The notes: a model not told the origin generated them from the sequence alone. Shown: positions 14,639 to 22,651, counted from the stretch's first letter. The stretch is DNA of 31,527 bases from DASQVO01 sp035640715 (GCA_035640715.1 DASQVO010000073.1:1-31527), one strand, 5' to 3'. Numbers and translations: made by a program.

Positions 14639-14929
14639 GTGTCCGACATCCACACCCATGACATCTCCGCGGACATGCAGGCCGGGGAGTGGTCCCGTCA
14701 TGAGGGCAAGCAAGCTGACACCGCGATGTCCGGGTTTAACACGCGACTGCCCACCGCGGTCCTTAACGACGCGCGCGCCATCGCGCGCGCCCGGGGCATG
14801 GCCACTGGTGCATGGATACGCGAGGTCATCGAGGCGGCCGTCGCACGGCAGAAGGCAGGAGACGACATGGTGCCCATGTCAGTACTGCTCGCCGCCGCGG
14901 AGGAATACCAGCACCGCCAGGCCTCCTGA
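14639..14929 (+). CDS. Ribbon-helix-helix antitoxin, apparently orphan
   Basis: 96 residues from GTG 14639, probably leaderless. The first ~30 residues are polar; residues ~31-68 (SGFNTRLPTAVLNDARAIAR then GMATGAWIREVIEAAV) fit an RHH DNA-binding strand and two helices, and the C-terminal tail (MVPMSVLLAAAEEYQHRQ) could bind a toxin. No toxin gene follows: the next recognisable sequence is a transposase fragment on the other strand. The protein probably represses its own promoter through the palindrome at 14612-14629. Confidence 0.7.
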   Translation: MSDIHTHDISADMQAGEWSRHEGKQADTAMSGFNTRLPTAVLNDARAIARARGMATGAWIREVIEAAVARQKAGDDMVPMSVLLAAAEEYQHRQAS

Positions 14930-14978
14930 CCTGCTCGCCGGCCGGCAATCCTGCCCGGATCGTGGGGGGTTGGCCCTG

Positions 14979-15104
14979 GTACAGCACAGACAAGCGGCGC
15001 AGGAACACGGTATCGACGTGGAAGAAATCCGCAGCCAGGATGGTCTTGGCCTGCCCGGCCAGGAACACTCGCCAGGTCTGCCCGGATCGCTGAGGTGCGG
15101 GCAC
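14979..15104 (-). pseudogene. Integrase-core (DDE) transposase fragment, start of catalytic domain
   Basis: The minus strand encodes PAPQRSGQTWRVFLAGQAKT and ILAADFFHVDTVFLRRLSVLY, the characteristic start of the rve catalytic domain in a common actinobacterial integrase-like transposase; the Asp of ADFFHVDT is the first catalytic acid. Homology is lost abruptly on both sides. A C-terminal fragment of a similar protein lies at 28205-28423. Confidence 0.7.
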
Positions 15105-15128
15105 CGTCCTGCTCCGGCGGCGCCATGG

Positions 15129-15397
15129 TCATGCCGGAGCCACTGGATTGATCCAGCGGACTTCGCTGAACCGCGCGAAGCCACTGTCGTTGGAGCAGAC
15201 CTCAAGCCCATGCTCGACGGCGAGCGCGGCCAGGTGGGCGTCGCTGACGACGTGCCCCGTAGCTGGTACCTGGTGATCAGGTCGGTCAGAATGCGTTCGA
15301 TCGACCAGCTTCGACCGGGGTCGGCGCGATGATGTCGATGGTCGGAAAGTACGTCCGGTACCGGCGGAACTTGCTCACCGCAGGCAGGTAATGTACG
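15129..15397 (-). pseudogene. VapC-type PIN toxin, truncated and twice frameshifted
   Basis: Three minus-strand frames in succession give FRRYRTYFPTIDIIAPTP, then SWSIERILTDLITRYQLRG, then GHVVSDAHLAALAVEHGLEV and CSNDSGFARFSEVRWINPVA ending at 15129. Joined, they match the middle and end of an actinobacterial VapC (the SDAHLAALA helix with the third Asp and the SNDSGF active-site Asp). The N-terminal DxN strand is absent; the remnant abuts the mazF stop. Confidence 0.7.
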
Positions 15398-15721
15398 TCA
15401 GCGCAGAAGGCCGAAGTAACGCGACAGGCAATACTCGACCTGCGCCATGTCATCCCGCGAGAGATAATCCACGAGTTCGCCGGCAACGTACGAGACGTCA
15501 ATGGTGCGGATCTGATCGATCAGGATCTTGGTATCCCGCCCCGCGATGACAACTTCCGGCCTGAAGACGGACGCCTGAGCGCTGGTCGAGGTCGGGATAA
15601 TGGTCACCGTAGACCAAGCGTTCTGCTCGATGCTGATGACGAGCCCGAGGCGTTGCCCCCGCTGCTCATGGCCACGCTTGGCGTCGCCAAGGTCTACGGG
15701 GTAGACCGCTCCGCGGATCAT
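15398..15721 (-). CDS. mazF: MazF/PemK-family toxin
   Basis: 107 residues from ATG 15721, which overlaps the antitoxin stop (ATGA). It begins MIRGAVYPVDLGDAKRGHEQ with RGAVYPVDLG as the first strand of the SH3-like MazF barrel, followed by GLVISIEQNAWSTVTIIPTS (the RP-x-LVIS and P-T/S elements), VFRPEVVIAGRDTKILIDQI and DQIRTIDVSY (the conserved DQ-R-D segment). The length equals typical MazF. Expected to be a sequence-specific mRNA interferase. One odd point: the segment reads QRLGLVIS rather than the usual RRPVLVIS. Confidence 0.85.
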   Translation of the reverse strand: MIRGAVYPVDLGDAKRGHEQRGQRLGLVISIEQNAWSTVTIIPTSTSAQASVFRPEVVIAGRDTKILIDQIRTIDVSYVAGELVDYLSRDDMAQVEYCLSRYFGLLR

Positions 15722-15987
15722 GCGCGATCCTGTGACCTCGCCGGAACGGTAAGGTTGGTGCCGATAATCCGGATATTGCCGTCGGCGTCGTACTCCCATG
15801 CATCCGCTTCGGCGGAGAGGTCTTCGGTCCTCAGCCGGTGCATGTCGGCGCGGGCACGCTCCTCCCATGCCTCGCGGTCCAGCAGCCGCAGCGCGCGGCG
15901 GATGACGTCGCTGGTCTTCTCGTCCTTGCGGCGATTGGCTTCGATGACACGGAGATCTTCTTCGGTGGGGCGGAATCCGACACTCAT
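15718..15987 (-). CDS. RHH (CopG/MazE-like) antitoxin of the MazF pair
   Basis: 89 residues from ATG 15987. GFRPTEEDLRVIEANRRKDE then KTSDVIRRALRLLDREAWEE is a ribbon-helix-helix DNA-binding domain (short strand, two helices). The acidic/aromatic tail (EDLSAEADAWEYDADGN) is the likely MazF-binding region. An in-frame TTG 18 nt upstream also exists, but ATG is 6 nt after the -10 hexamer and suits a leaderless message. Stop and mazF start overlap by four bases. Confidence 0.82.
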   Translation of the reverse strand: MSVGFRPTEEDLRVIEANRRKDEKTSDVIRRALRLLDREAWEERARADMHRLRTEDLSAEADAWEYDADGNIRIIGTNLTVPARSQDRA

Positions 15988-15993
15988 GCACCT

Positions 15994-16010
15994 AGTGTAC
16001 AACAATTGTT
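15994..16010 (-). promoter_or_regulatory. Leaderless promoter and palindrome of the mazF operon
   Basis: Reading the minus strand: AACAATTGTT (16001-16010), a perfect 10-bp palindrome, one base, then TACACT (15994-15999) and 6 nt to ATG 15987. The palindrome abuts the -10 and is a probable RHH operator. Confidence 0.65.
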
Positions 16011-16030
16011 AGACACAGCAGCTCGCAGGT

Positions 16031-16074
16031 CAGCGAGTTCGCCGCGTGGCCACCACAACACGACCCAGTCATCT
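16031..16074 (-). repeat. 44-bp dispersed repeat, copy B (gene fragment)
   Basis: Encodes DDWVVLWWPRGELADL on the minus strand, the same module as the C-terminus of the gene at 10542-10828. A GTG near 16092 with GGGGGAGG upstream could start a ~33-residue peptide (VDTEDDWVVLWWPRGELADL ...), but it ends just inside the antitoxin gene; most likely a remnant. Confidence 0.6.
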
Positions 16075-16113
16075 TCGGTATCCACCTGTCCTCCCCCGCT
16101 GCTATGGGTCCTG

Positions 16114-17321
16114 TCATGGCCGGGGCATGATCCGGAAGGCGATGCCGGCTGCCTCGATCCGGTCCAGGTCCTGCGCTGTGATGCCGCGGCCGGTGAAGCG
16201 CTGGACCGCGACCAGGCCCTTGCCCGTCTTGTCCCGGTAGTCGCCGAAGTCCAGGCCGTCCAGGGCCGCCGCGACCGCCGGCCCGGCGTCGATGTCTCCG
16301 GGCGGCTCGAAGGACGCCAGCACCTGGCCGCCTTCGGCGAACGACAGCCGCGTCAGGGCGTTGACGTTCCAGAACATGCTCGCCGCCCGCCCGCCGGCCG
16401 ACGCCCGGCGCAAGACGGCCTCATCCGCGCCCTGGAAGCCGTTGTACTCGACGGCGAGCACGGCGGTTCCGGCCTCCAGCACCGCGACCCACGGATCGAT
16501 CGACATGCGTGCGGTCACGTCGTCGCTGATGCGGCGCAGGGACTCCGGCCGGTCCGGGTCGGCGCCGAAGGCCCGCAGGACGTCCCCGGCGGTGGAGCCG
16601 GTGACCACGGTAACCGTGGCGGCCATGTCCAGCGCGCTGCGCCGCACCCAGCGGTACGCGCGTTCCGGCGGCTGCGGCCGGTCCGGTACCGGCTCGCCGC
16701 GGAGGCGGTATCCGAGCCGGTCGGTGCGCTTGTGCACGATTGCGGGTGCGGCGGGAGCTGGCCAGACAGCCAGCTCGTAGCCCTCATCCTCGTCGGCATC
16801 GTCCCTGCCGCGGGCGTGCACCCGCAGCCGGTAGTCGCCGGGCCACGGCGGCGTTGCCCGGCGCAGCCGCCGGTCACCCGGTGCCATCCGGGCCGGTGAC
16901 CGAGGCCAGGCCCGCAGCAGCGCGCCAGCTCACCTCCACGACCTCGTCCCAGGCCCGCGCGTCCAGGTCAGCGGTGCCGGGACGGAGCCGTTCCAGCAGC
17001 GCCGCCGCGGTCACGGCCTGGCTGTCCTGGGCGGCATGCGCGAAGGCAACTCGTCCCTCCAGCGGCTGGCCGAGGTAGGACGACAGGTCCGGCACGCCAG
17101 CCAGGTCCAGCGCCGGGACGGTCAGCTCAAGTGCCCCGGCCCAGCTCCGCTGCAGGACCAGGCGGAATCCGGGGCGCGATCACAGGCACCGCCCCGGCCA
17201 CCGGCGCAGCGAGCACCCCCACCACAGCTTCGGGAATATCAGCCACTAATCTGCACTCCACGGTCGGCATCCGCGCAGGGATCTGATCCCGTGCCACGAC
17301 AGGAACGGATGTTAGCCGCAC
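16114..17321 (-). pseudogene. DUF6461 protein gene broken by two apparent frameshifts
   Basis: Three minus-strand frames join into one ~400-residue protein. Part 1 (from 17321): VECRLVADIPEAVVGVLAAP then VAGAVPVIAPRI. Part 2 (frame change near 17170): FRLVLQRSWAGALELTVPAL, DLSSYLGQPLEGRVAFAHAA, ending GLASVTGPDGTG at 16874. Part 3 (from ATG 16887): RRATPPWPGDYRLRVHARGR, HKRTDRLGYRLRG, then the DUF6461 domain ATVTVVTGSTAGDVLRAFGA ... VEYNGFQGADEAVL ... FWNVNALTRLSFAEGG. DUF6461 has no known biochemical role. The 257-residue C-terminal part could still be translated on its own because it overlaps the upstream stop by 14 bases; reinitiation would make it a functional two-cistron arrangement. Confidence 0.55.
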
Positions 17322-17514
17322 TCACCGACACTGATACGCCAGCACCGCGCCCGGCGTTGCGCGTCACCCTCCCCCACGCGTCACGCATCCGCTGCTGCCG
17401 CTGCGTGTAATCCTGGATCGCAACCGTGGCGGTGCCTTCCTCGCCTCGCTGCTCATCGGCGAAGGCACGGCCGAGATCCAGGAGATGATCATCGGCCGCC
17501 CTCGTCCGCGACTA

Positions 17515-19350
17515 CTAGGTGCCGGTCACCGTGTCGCCCAGGCTGTCGACCGCCACGCAGAACGTCGCCGACGCACACGAGACGCCCTCTTGGATGGCGT
17601 TTGGCCGCAGGTGCGTGGCCACAGGCTTGGACCACTGGGTGCCGTTGAACGTGTAAGCGCGGCCGGTCTCGTCCACCGCGACGCAGAAGCGGCTTGAGGT
17701 GCACGACACCCCCGTCAGCGAGCTGGCGGCGATCTTCGCGTAGGCCCACGTCGCGCCGTTGAACGTGCCAACCCCGCCGGAACTGTCGACCGCCACGCAG
17801 AACCGCGCCGACGGGCACGAGATCGCCGCGATCCCCGGGAAACCGGGGGTCATCTGGACCGGCGCGGACCAGCCATTCCCGTTGAAGACCGATACCTCAC
17901 CCGAAACGTCGCCCGCCACGCAGAACGCCGCCGACGCGCAGCCGACGGCGGTCCAGTCGCCGTAGGCCTGCGCAAACGGCGTCCACCGGGTTCCGTTGAA
18001 GACCGTGAGCCCGTAGCCGGCCCATGCGCAGAACCGGGGGCTGACACACGACACCTCCGAAACGCGCGTCTGGTAGCCGAGGGAAAGCACTGGCGCAGGC
18101 GCGTTCACCCAGCGCGTCCCCGTGTACCGCCACGCGTGCCCGGCTACGTCCGCGGCCAGGCAGAACGTGGCGGACGGGCACGACACGGAGGTGATCTCCT
18201 GCGCTCGCGGCAGCGTCACCGCCCCGCCCCAGTGGCCGCCCCGCCTGATCACCGCATAGTCCGACATGCCCGTGGCAGCGCAGAACCCGCTAGCCGGACA
18301 GGACACCGAGTCGAGCTCGCCACTGTTGTCAACCGTCACCTGGCCGCCCCAGGCGCCGGCCCGGTAGACGTTCGCGGCCGAGGCCGGGGCGGTGGAGACC
18401 GCCGCGCATACCCCGCGCGAGCAGGCGAGGGCGCCGGCGAAGGGCACATAGCTACCGGCATGCGTGGTGAAGACCGGCTTCGGGAACTGCCGCCATGCCT
18501 TCCCGTTGTACAGGTCAGCGGTGCCGCTGGGGTTCAGGGCCATGCAGAACGTGGCGGACGCGCAGCTCAGGTAGGCATTCATAGCGAGCGGGCCGTTGCC
18601 CGACGGCGACCAGGACGACCCGTTGAACGTGTAGACGGTCTCGTCGTCAAGGACCATGCAGAACTTACCCGGCGCGCAGGCCAGCGACGCGTACTTGTCG
18701 AAACCGGTGATGGAGGTCCACGTGGTCCCGTTCCATCGATAGACGGCTCCGTACCCGTCCATCGCGAAGCAGCGGGTAGCCGAGGCACACGACACCGTCA
18801 TACTGCCCGGCGCGTCGCTGTCGATGCGGACGGGGGCGGACCAGGCGCGGCCGTCGTACTTGCTCACGTAGCCGTCGATGGTGGCGGCCGTGCAGAACGT
18901 GGCCGACGTGCAGGAGACCGCGTCCCAGACGTAGCGTCCGGGCGGCGGTCCGCTTCTGATCCACCGGGTGCCATGACCAATCCATAGGCTGTTCCCAGCG
19001 GCCGCGCAGAAGGTAGTCGACGGGCAGGACAGGCTGGCGAGGCCCGCCGCGCCTCTGATCGCCGCAGCCGGCGCCGACCATCGCCTGCCGTTCCAGGTGA
19101 CGGCATCCCCACCCGTGTCGATCGCCAGGCAGTCCGTCGCTGACGGGCATGAAACGGCTTTAAGGTCGCCATAGCCGTTGCCGGCTAGATGGACCGGTTT
19201 GCCCCAGGTGAGGTATGGCGCCCCTGCGGTGGCCGCCGGCTTCGGCGCGGCCGGCCTGGCGGGCGCCGCCAGCGCCGTAGGCGCGATCGCCAGGCCCGCG
19301 GTCACGAGTGCTGCGGTGGCGGCGCACGCCGCCATGCTCTTGAGACCCAT
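17515..19350 (-). CDS. Secreted Cys-repeat propeller-like protein (14 SCPSATFC-type repeats)
   Basis: 611 residues. The signal peptide MGLKSMAACAATAALVTAGL..APTALA is probably cleaved near residue 28. The rest is a repeat array of about 42 residues with the consensus VSCPSATFCVAVDxxGxxYxFNGTxWSxP; I count 14 units by their Cys pairs, from VSCPSATDCLAID to VSCASATFCVAVD, with two degenerate ones (LACAPGKFC, LACSRGVC). The pattern of short strands and an FNG turn suggests beta-propeller blades with one disulfide each. No catalytic residues are seen; a binding or cell-surface adhesive role is plausible. Isolated gene with 164 bp and 275 bp of empty sequence at its start and end sides. Confidence 0.75.
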   Translation of the reverse strand: MGLKSMAACAATAALVTAGLAIAPTALAAPARPAAPKPAATAGAPYLTWGKPVHLAGNGYGDLKAVSCPSATDCLAIDTGGDAVTWNGRRWSAPAAAIRGAAGLASLSCPSTTFCAAAGNSLWIGHGTRWIRSGPPPGRYVWDAVSCTSATFCTAATIDGYVSKYDGRAWSAPVRIDSDAPGSMTVSCASATRCFAMDGYGAVYRWNGTTWTSITGFDKYASLACAPGKFCMVLDDETVYTFNGSSWSPSGNGPLAMNAYLSCASATFCMALNPSGTADLYNGKAWRQFPKPVFTTHAGSYVPFAGALACSRGVCAAVSTAPASAANVYRAGAWGGQVTVDNSGELDSVSCPASGFCAATGMSDYAVIRRGGHWGGAVTLPRAQEITSVSCPSATFCLAADVAGHAWRYTGTRWVNAPAPVLSLGYQTRVSEVSCVSPRFCAWAGYGLTVFNGTRWTPFAQAYGDWTAVGCASAAFCVAGDVSGEVSVFNGNGWSAPVQMTPGFPGIAAISCPSARFCVAVDSSGGVGTFNGATWAYAKIAASSLTGVSCTSSRFCVAVDETGRAYTFNGTQWSKPVATHLRPNAIQEGVSCASATFCVAVDSLGDTVTGT

Positions 19351-19625
19351 GTCTATTAGACGCCCTTCGACAGGTCCGAGAGTACACCGCTGGTGTGTTC
19401 TGTCGGAAGATGCGGAGCCCGTGTCCGTTCGGGACGATCCTTATGATTGTGACTTTCATGGTTGGTGACGACACGTGCGTCTTCCACGGCTGACCAGGGG
19501 CAGCTGAAGCTGGACCTCTTGGTAGGTGGCTGGCCGCACCGGCACCGCGACCGATAGCATCCACTACCACGGCCGGGGAAGGCCCATCACCAAGTGCCGG
19601 GGCCTCTCGTCCGGCCAAGGCGGCG

Positions 19626-20354
19626 TTACCGCTTCCGGCCGACGGCCGCGTAGCACGGGAGATCGTGTGCCGGGTCGGGGCCGCCTGGCCCGGGACGCCA
19701 GCGGTTGGCCGGGACCACGCCGGGCTCCAGCAGCTCCAGGCCGTCAAAGAACCGTGCCACCTCCGCGTGACTGCGATGGGCGATAGTGACGCCTGGAACG
19801 TTCTCGGCCAGGCGGCGGACCGCCGCGGCGTTGGCCTCGGGCTGGATGTCGCTGGCCGGGATCGAGATCGCCAGGTAGCTGCCCGCCGGCACGGCGTGCA
19901 GCAGCCTGGACGTGATCGCGTAGGGGTCTTCGATCACGTGCAAGATGGCCAGCAGCATGATCGCGACCGGCTGGCTGAAGTCCAGCGTCCCGGCTGCCCG
20001 CGCGAGGATCGTATCCAGGTCTCGGGCGTCGGCGTCCAGGTAGGCAGTCCTGCCCTCGGGCGCGGAGGTCAGCAGGGCGCGGGCGTGGGCCAGCACGATC
20101 GGGTCGTTGTCCACATACACGACCCGCGACTCCGGCGCCACCCCCTGGGCGACCTCGTGGGTGTTGCCCGCTGACGGGATGCCGGTGCCGATGTCCAGGA
20201 ACTGCCGGATCCCCGCCTCGGCAGCCAGGAAGCGCACCGCCCGGCCGAGAAATGCACGGTTCGCGCGGGCTGCGGCGACCACGTCGGGGTGGGCCTGCAT
20301 GGCCTTTTCAGCGGCTTCCCGGTCGGCGGCGAAGTTGTCCTTGCCGCCGACTAA
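19626..20354 (-). pseudogene. SAM-dependent methyltransferase (Methyltransf_19 family), 5' end lost
   Basis: The homologous part starts at LVGGKDNFAADREAAEKAMQ and proceeds through NRAFLGRAVRFLAAEAGIRQ, FLDIGTGIPSAGNTHEVAQ (SAM site), VVYVDNDPIVLAHARALL (acidic SAM-ribose end), AYLDADARDLDTIL and VAIMLLAILHVIEDP to a stop at 19626. Family members normally have ~25-40 residues (ending ARVYNYWLGGKDNF) before this point. Here the frame upstream is unrelated and no start is apparent. The break lies ~45 bp from the promoter of the integrase operon, so the integrated element probably caused it. A short product from an alternative start cannot be excluded. Confidence 0.65.
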
Positions 20355-20398
20355 GTTCGTCAACGGGCCAGGGCCAAAGCCGCACGTCAGCGCACCGC

Positions 20399-20427
20399 TT
20401 GCGGTGATATCGCGGTTTCCGTAGGGT
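20399..20427 (+). promoter_or_regulatory. Promoter candidate for the integrase operon
   Basis: TTGCGG (20399-20404), 17-bp spacer, TAGGGT (20422-20427). The leader then carries AAGGGAGG before ATG 20461. Confidence 0.45.
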
Positions 20428-20460
20428 CTTCCCGTTGACACAACGAAGGGAGGCGCGTCC

Positions 20461-20676
20461 ATGATCCATTTACCGGAAGGACGCAAGCAAGTGAGCAAGC
20501 TCATCGAGGCACTCCGCGCGGCAGAAGCAGAAGCCATTGCCGAGGCGGCCCGGGTCCGGGACGAAGCAGAGAAGCACCCGATGGACATGCTGCTGGACTG
20601 CCCGGAGTACCGGCAGATTCTGCGGCTGCTCCACCAGGTCACCAAGGCCCGCAAGGCCGCAGAGGCGGTGGCCTGA
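20461..20676 (+). CDS. Small helical protein preceding the integrase
   Basis: 71 residues from ATG 20461 with GAAGGGAGG upstream (GTG 20491 is an alternative). Almost entirely alpha-helical and charged (KLIEALRAAEAEAIAEAARV, RDEAEKHPMDMLLDCPEYRQ, LLHQVTKARKAAEAVA), likely a coiled coil. It lacks the winged HTH of an excisionase. Its stop overlaps the integrase start (TGATG), so the two are coupled. Function unknown; it might be an element-encoded recombination accessory. Confidence 0.65.
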   Translation: MIHLPEGRKQVSKLIEALRAAEAEAIAEAARVRDEAEKHPMDMLLDCPEYRQILRLLHQVTKARKAAEAVA

Positions 20677-21743
20677 TGGCATCGGTGAGACAGCGCGGGA
20701 ACAGGTACACAGCTCTTTTCCGGGACAGCTCGGGGGCCCAGAAGAGCGCCGGGACGTTCGACACGAAGCGGGAAGCACTGAAGGCTGCAAAGCGCGCCGA
20801 AGCTCTGGGAGAGGCCCCGAGCAAGCCGGTGGCGGTCCACGCGGCCAGCAAGCGGGGGAAGCTCACGATCGCCGGGTACATGCCGGTCTTCCTCTCCGGA
20901 CACCGGCTGAGCGCCACAGGACGCGAGTCGTACAGGCAGTGGGCCAAGCGCGTCGTCCAAGGACTCGGACACATCACGCTGGCAGAGCTGAGCCCGGCCG
21001 ACATCCGGGCGTTCATCCGGAAGCAAGAGACCGAGGTGTCAGACGCGACCGTAGGCCACGTGATGACCGTCCTTCGTGCCATGTGCAGGACGGCCGTCGA
21101 GGACGGCCTGATGGAGAAGGACATCACGGCTGGTGTCAAGATCGCACCGCGCCGGGACCGGGAGATGATGATCGCCACGCGCCCGCAGGCCCGGGTGATC
21201 CGTGAGGCAGCCCCCGAGCACTACCGGCTCCTGATCGAGGCGTTGTTCGAGACCGGTGCCCGGTACTCCGAGCTGATGGGGCTCCAGGCCCGGGACATCA
21301 CCGGGAACGTGATCCGGATCCGGCGGACGATCGTCGAGGTCGCAAGCAAGCCAATCGAGCAGGACCACGGGAAGAGCCGCAACGCCGTCAGGAACATCCC
21401 GGTCGAGCCGGACCTCGCCCGTCGGCTCGTGGCGGCCGGTGAGGCCAACGACGGCGGCTGGGTCTTCCGTGCGGTGCGGGGAGGGTACCTCTGCCGGGCG
21501 ACCTTCCGTCGGGTGTGGAAGCTTGCGGTGGCCGCTGCCGGGCTCCCCGGGCTCCGTGTCCACGACGCCCGGCACTCGCACATCTCCTGGCTGGCAAACG
21601 ACCCTACGGTGCCCCTGGCGGCCGTGCGGGACCGCGTCGGGCACAGCAGCCTGGCAGTCACGTCCAGGTACGTGCACACAATGACCAAGGACATCGACCC
21701 GTGCCTGGCCGCGCTGGCGAAGATGGACGGAGCGGCAGCATGA
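20676..21743 (+). CDS. Tyrosine recombinase/integrase of an integrative element
   Basis: 355 residues. An N-terminal Arg/Lys-rich arm-binding region (SVRQRGNRYTALFRDSSGAQ) is followed by a core-binding helical domain (~65-165). The catalytic domain carries Arg in FETGARYSELMGL (~193), Lys region near IRIRRTIVE, HDARHSHISWL (HxxR, ~296), VGHSSLAVTSRYVHTM with the second His and the nucleophilic Tyr (~331). All tetrad-type residues are therefore present and it may be active. It lies at the left side of the element remnant; no tRNA target is seen in the window. The next gene overlaps its stop (ATGA). Confidence 0.92.
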   Translation: MASVRQRGNRYTALFRDSSGAQKSAGTFDTKREALKAAKRAEALGEAPSKPVAVHAASKRGKLTIAGYMPVFLSGHRLSATGRESYRQWAKRVVQGLGHITLAELSPADIRAFIRKQETEVSDATVGHVMTVLRAMCRTAVEDGLMEKDITAGVKIAPRRDREMMIATRPQARVIREAAPEHYRLLIEALFETGARYSELMGLQARDITGNVIRIRRTIVEVASKPIEQDHGKSRNAVRNIPVEPDLARRLVAAGEANDGGWVFRAVRGGYLCRATFRRVWKLAVAAAGLPGLRVHDARHSHISWLANDPTVPLAAVRDRVGHSSLAVTSRYVHTMTKDIDPCLAALAKMDGAAA

Positions 21744-22351
21744 CCGGCATCCTTCGCGCCCGGCGGGCTGCACTCGTCGTCATCACCATCTTGGTGGTGG
21801 CCGCGTCGGCGACCTCGTTCGGCGAGTCCTTCAGGGGCTTGTTCCTGTGGGCCCACGAGCACAGGCTCGCTGGCATCTGGGCAGTGCTCTGGCCATTCCA
21901 GATCGACACGTTCACCGCCGTCGGCGAGCTGACGCTGTTCGTTGGCCTAGCCGACCGCTAGTCGGTGCGGACGCGGCTGTTCGCCTGGCTCGTGACCGTG
22001 GCCGGGCTGGCCGCCTCGGTGGCCGCGAACGTCGGCCACGTCGCCGGGCATGACCTCGCCAGCCGGGCTACCGCAGCGGTGCCTCCACTTGCTGCGGCGG
22101 CGTCGTTGACGGTTGCGCTTGGCCTACTCAAGCGCACGGTCGGCGCACACCAGCCAGCGGCCGAGGCCGCTCCGGAAAACGTGGTCGAGGACGTGCCCGT
22201 AGAGGTGCCTACCACCGTGCCCGCGACCACGGCCGAGACAGTGGCGGACAACGTGCTCGAAGAGGCACCTATCCCCGCGCCCGCGAGCACGGGCCAGGCA
22301 GTGGCACCGCGCACAGATCCCCCGTGCCCAGGAAGCGTGCCCGGACAGTGA
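21740..22351 (+). pseudogene. DUF2637 membrane protein interrupted by an in-frame amber codon
   Basis: ATG 21740 overlaps the integrase stop. Codons 1-73 encode RAALVVITILVVAASATSFG, ESFRGLFLWAHEHRLAGIWA and TFTAVGELTLFVGLADR, then TAG at 21959-21961. The same frame continues in register with SVRTRLFAWLVTVAGLAASV, AANVGHVAGHDLASRATAAV and PPLAAAASLTVALGLLKRTV, the second half of the DUF2637 domain, followed by a Pro/Val/Glu-rich tail to 22351. In homologues a Trp usually follows the DR, so TGG-to-TAG is the simplest explanation. DUF2637 proteins are four-TM proteins typical of actinobacterial integrative elements and plasmids (spread functions). Confidence 0.8.
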
Positions 22352-22551
22352 CGGCCACGCGTGCTCCCCGCAGGCGCAACAACGCGACCCCGAGGCGCGC
22401 TGAAGCGGCCTTCGCCGACGTGCTCGCCGAGGGTCAGGTACCGAGCCTCCGGGCGATCAAGACGAAGCTCCATTGCGGCACGGATAGGGCCAGGCAGCTG
22501 CACGCCCACCTGGACAGTGTCGTGACCGCCCGGACGGAGGCTGCGGCATGA
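22324..22551 (+). CDS. Small basic protein, possible DNA-binding tail domain
   Basis: 75 residues from GTG 22324, overlapping the end of the DUF2637 frame by 28 bp. Highly basic N-terminus (PRKRARTVTATRAPRRRNNA), then a helix-turn-helix-like RRAEAAFADVLAEGQVPSLR and AIKTKLHCGTDRARQLHAHL, as in DNA-binding segments of element proteins that read a 'LHVG..RA..VRAHL' pattern. In related elements such a segment can be fused to DUF2637 (recollection), so a frameshift joining the two is possible. A 15-codon frame from ATG 22548 follows with an ATGA overlap and is probably not a gene. Confidence 0.5.
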   Translation: MPRKRARTVTATRAPRRRNNATPRRAEAAFADVLAEGQVPSLRAIKTKLHCGTDRARQLHAHLDSVVTARTEAAA

Positions 22552-22616
22552 GCACGGTCGTCATGTGGCTGACGGAGCTGCGCACGGAGCCGTAACAGGC
22601 CACCAGTAAGGCAACC

Positions 22617-22651
22617 GGCCCGGTCCCTGGAGAGAAAGGGGCCGGGCCTTT
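22617..22651 (+). terminator. Intrinsic terminator ending the integrase operon
   Basis: GGCCCGGTCCC (22617-22627), loop TGGAGAGAAA, GGGGCCGGGCC (22638-22648), then TTT. An 11-bp stem with one G-T wobble. Confidence 0.75.

Noticed and set aside
15838..16899. 353-codon plus-strand frame
   Set aside because: Antisense to the antitoxin and DUF6461 genes; no motifs.
17398..17697. Plus-strand text ILDRNRGGAFLASLLIGEGT
   Set aside because: Looks locally protein-like but has no start, runs into the end of the convergent 611-residue gene and matches no family I know.
18136..18987. 283-codon plus-strand frame
   Set aside because: Antisense to the Cys-repeat protein; apparent repeats come from that gene.
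19351..19625. Small minus frame from ATG 19458 (MKVTIIRIVPNGHGLRIF)
   Set aside because: Runs into the signal-peptide gene in a wrong frame; more likely untranslated upstream region.
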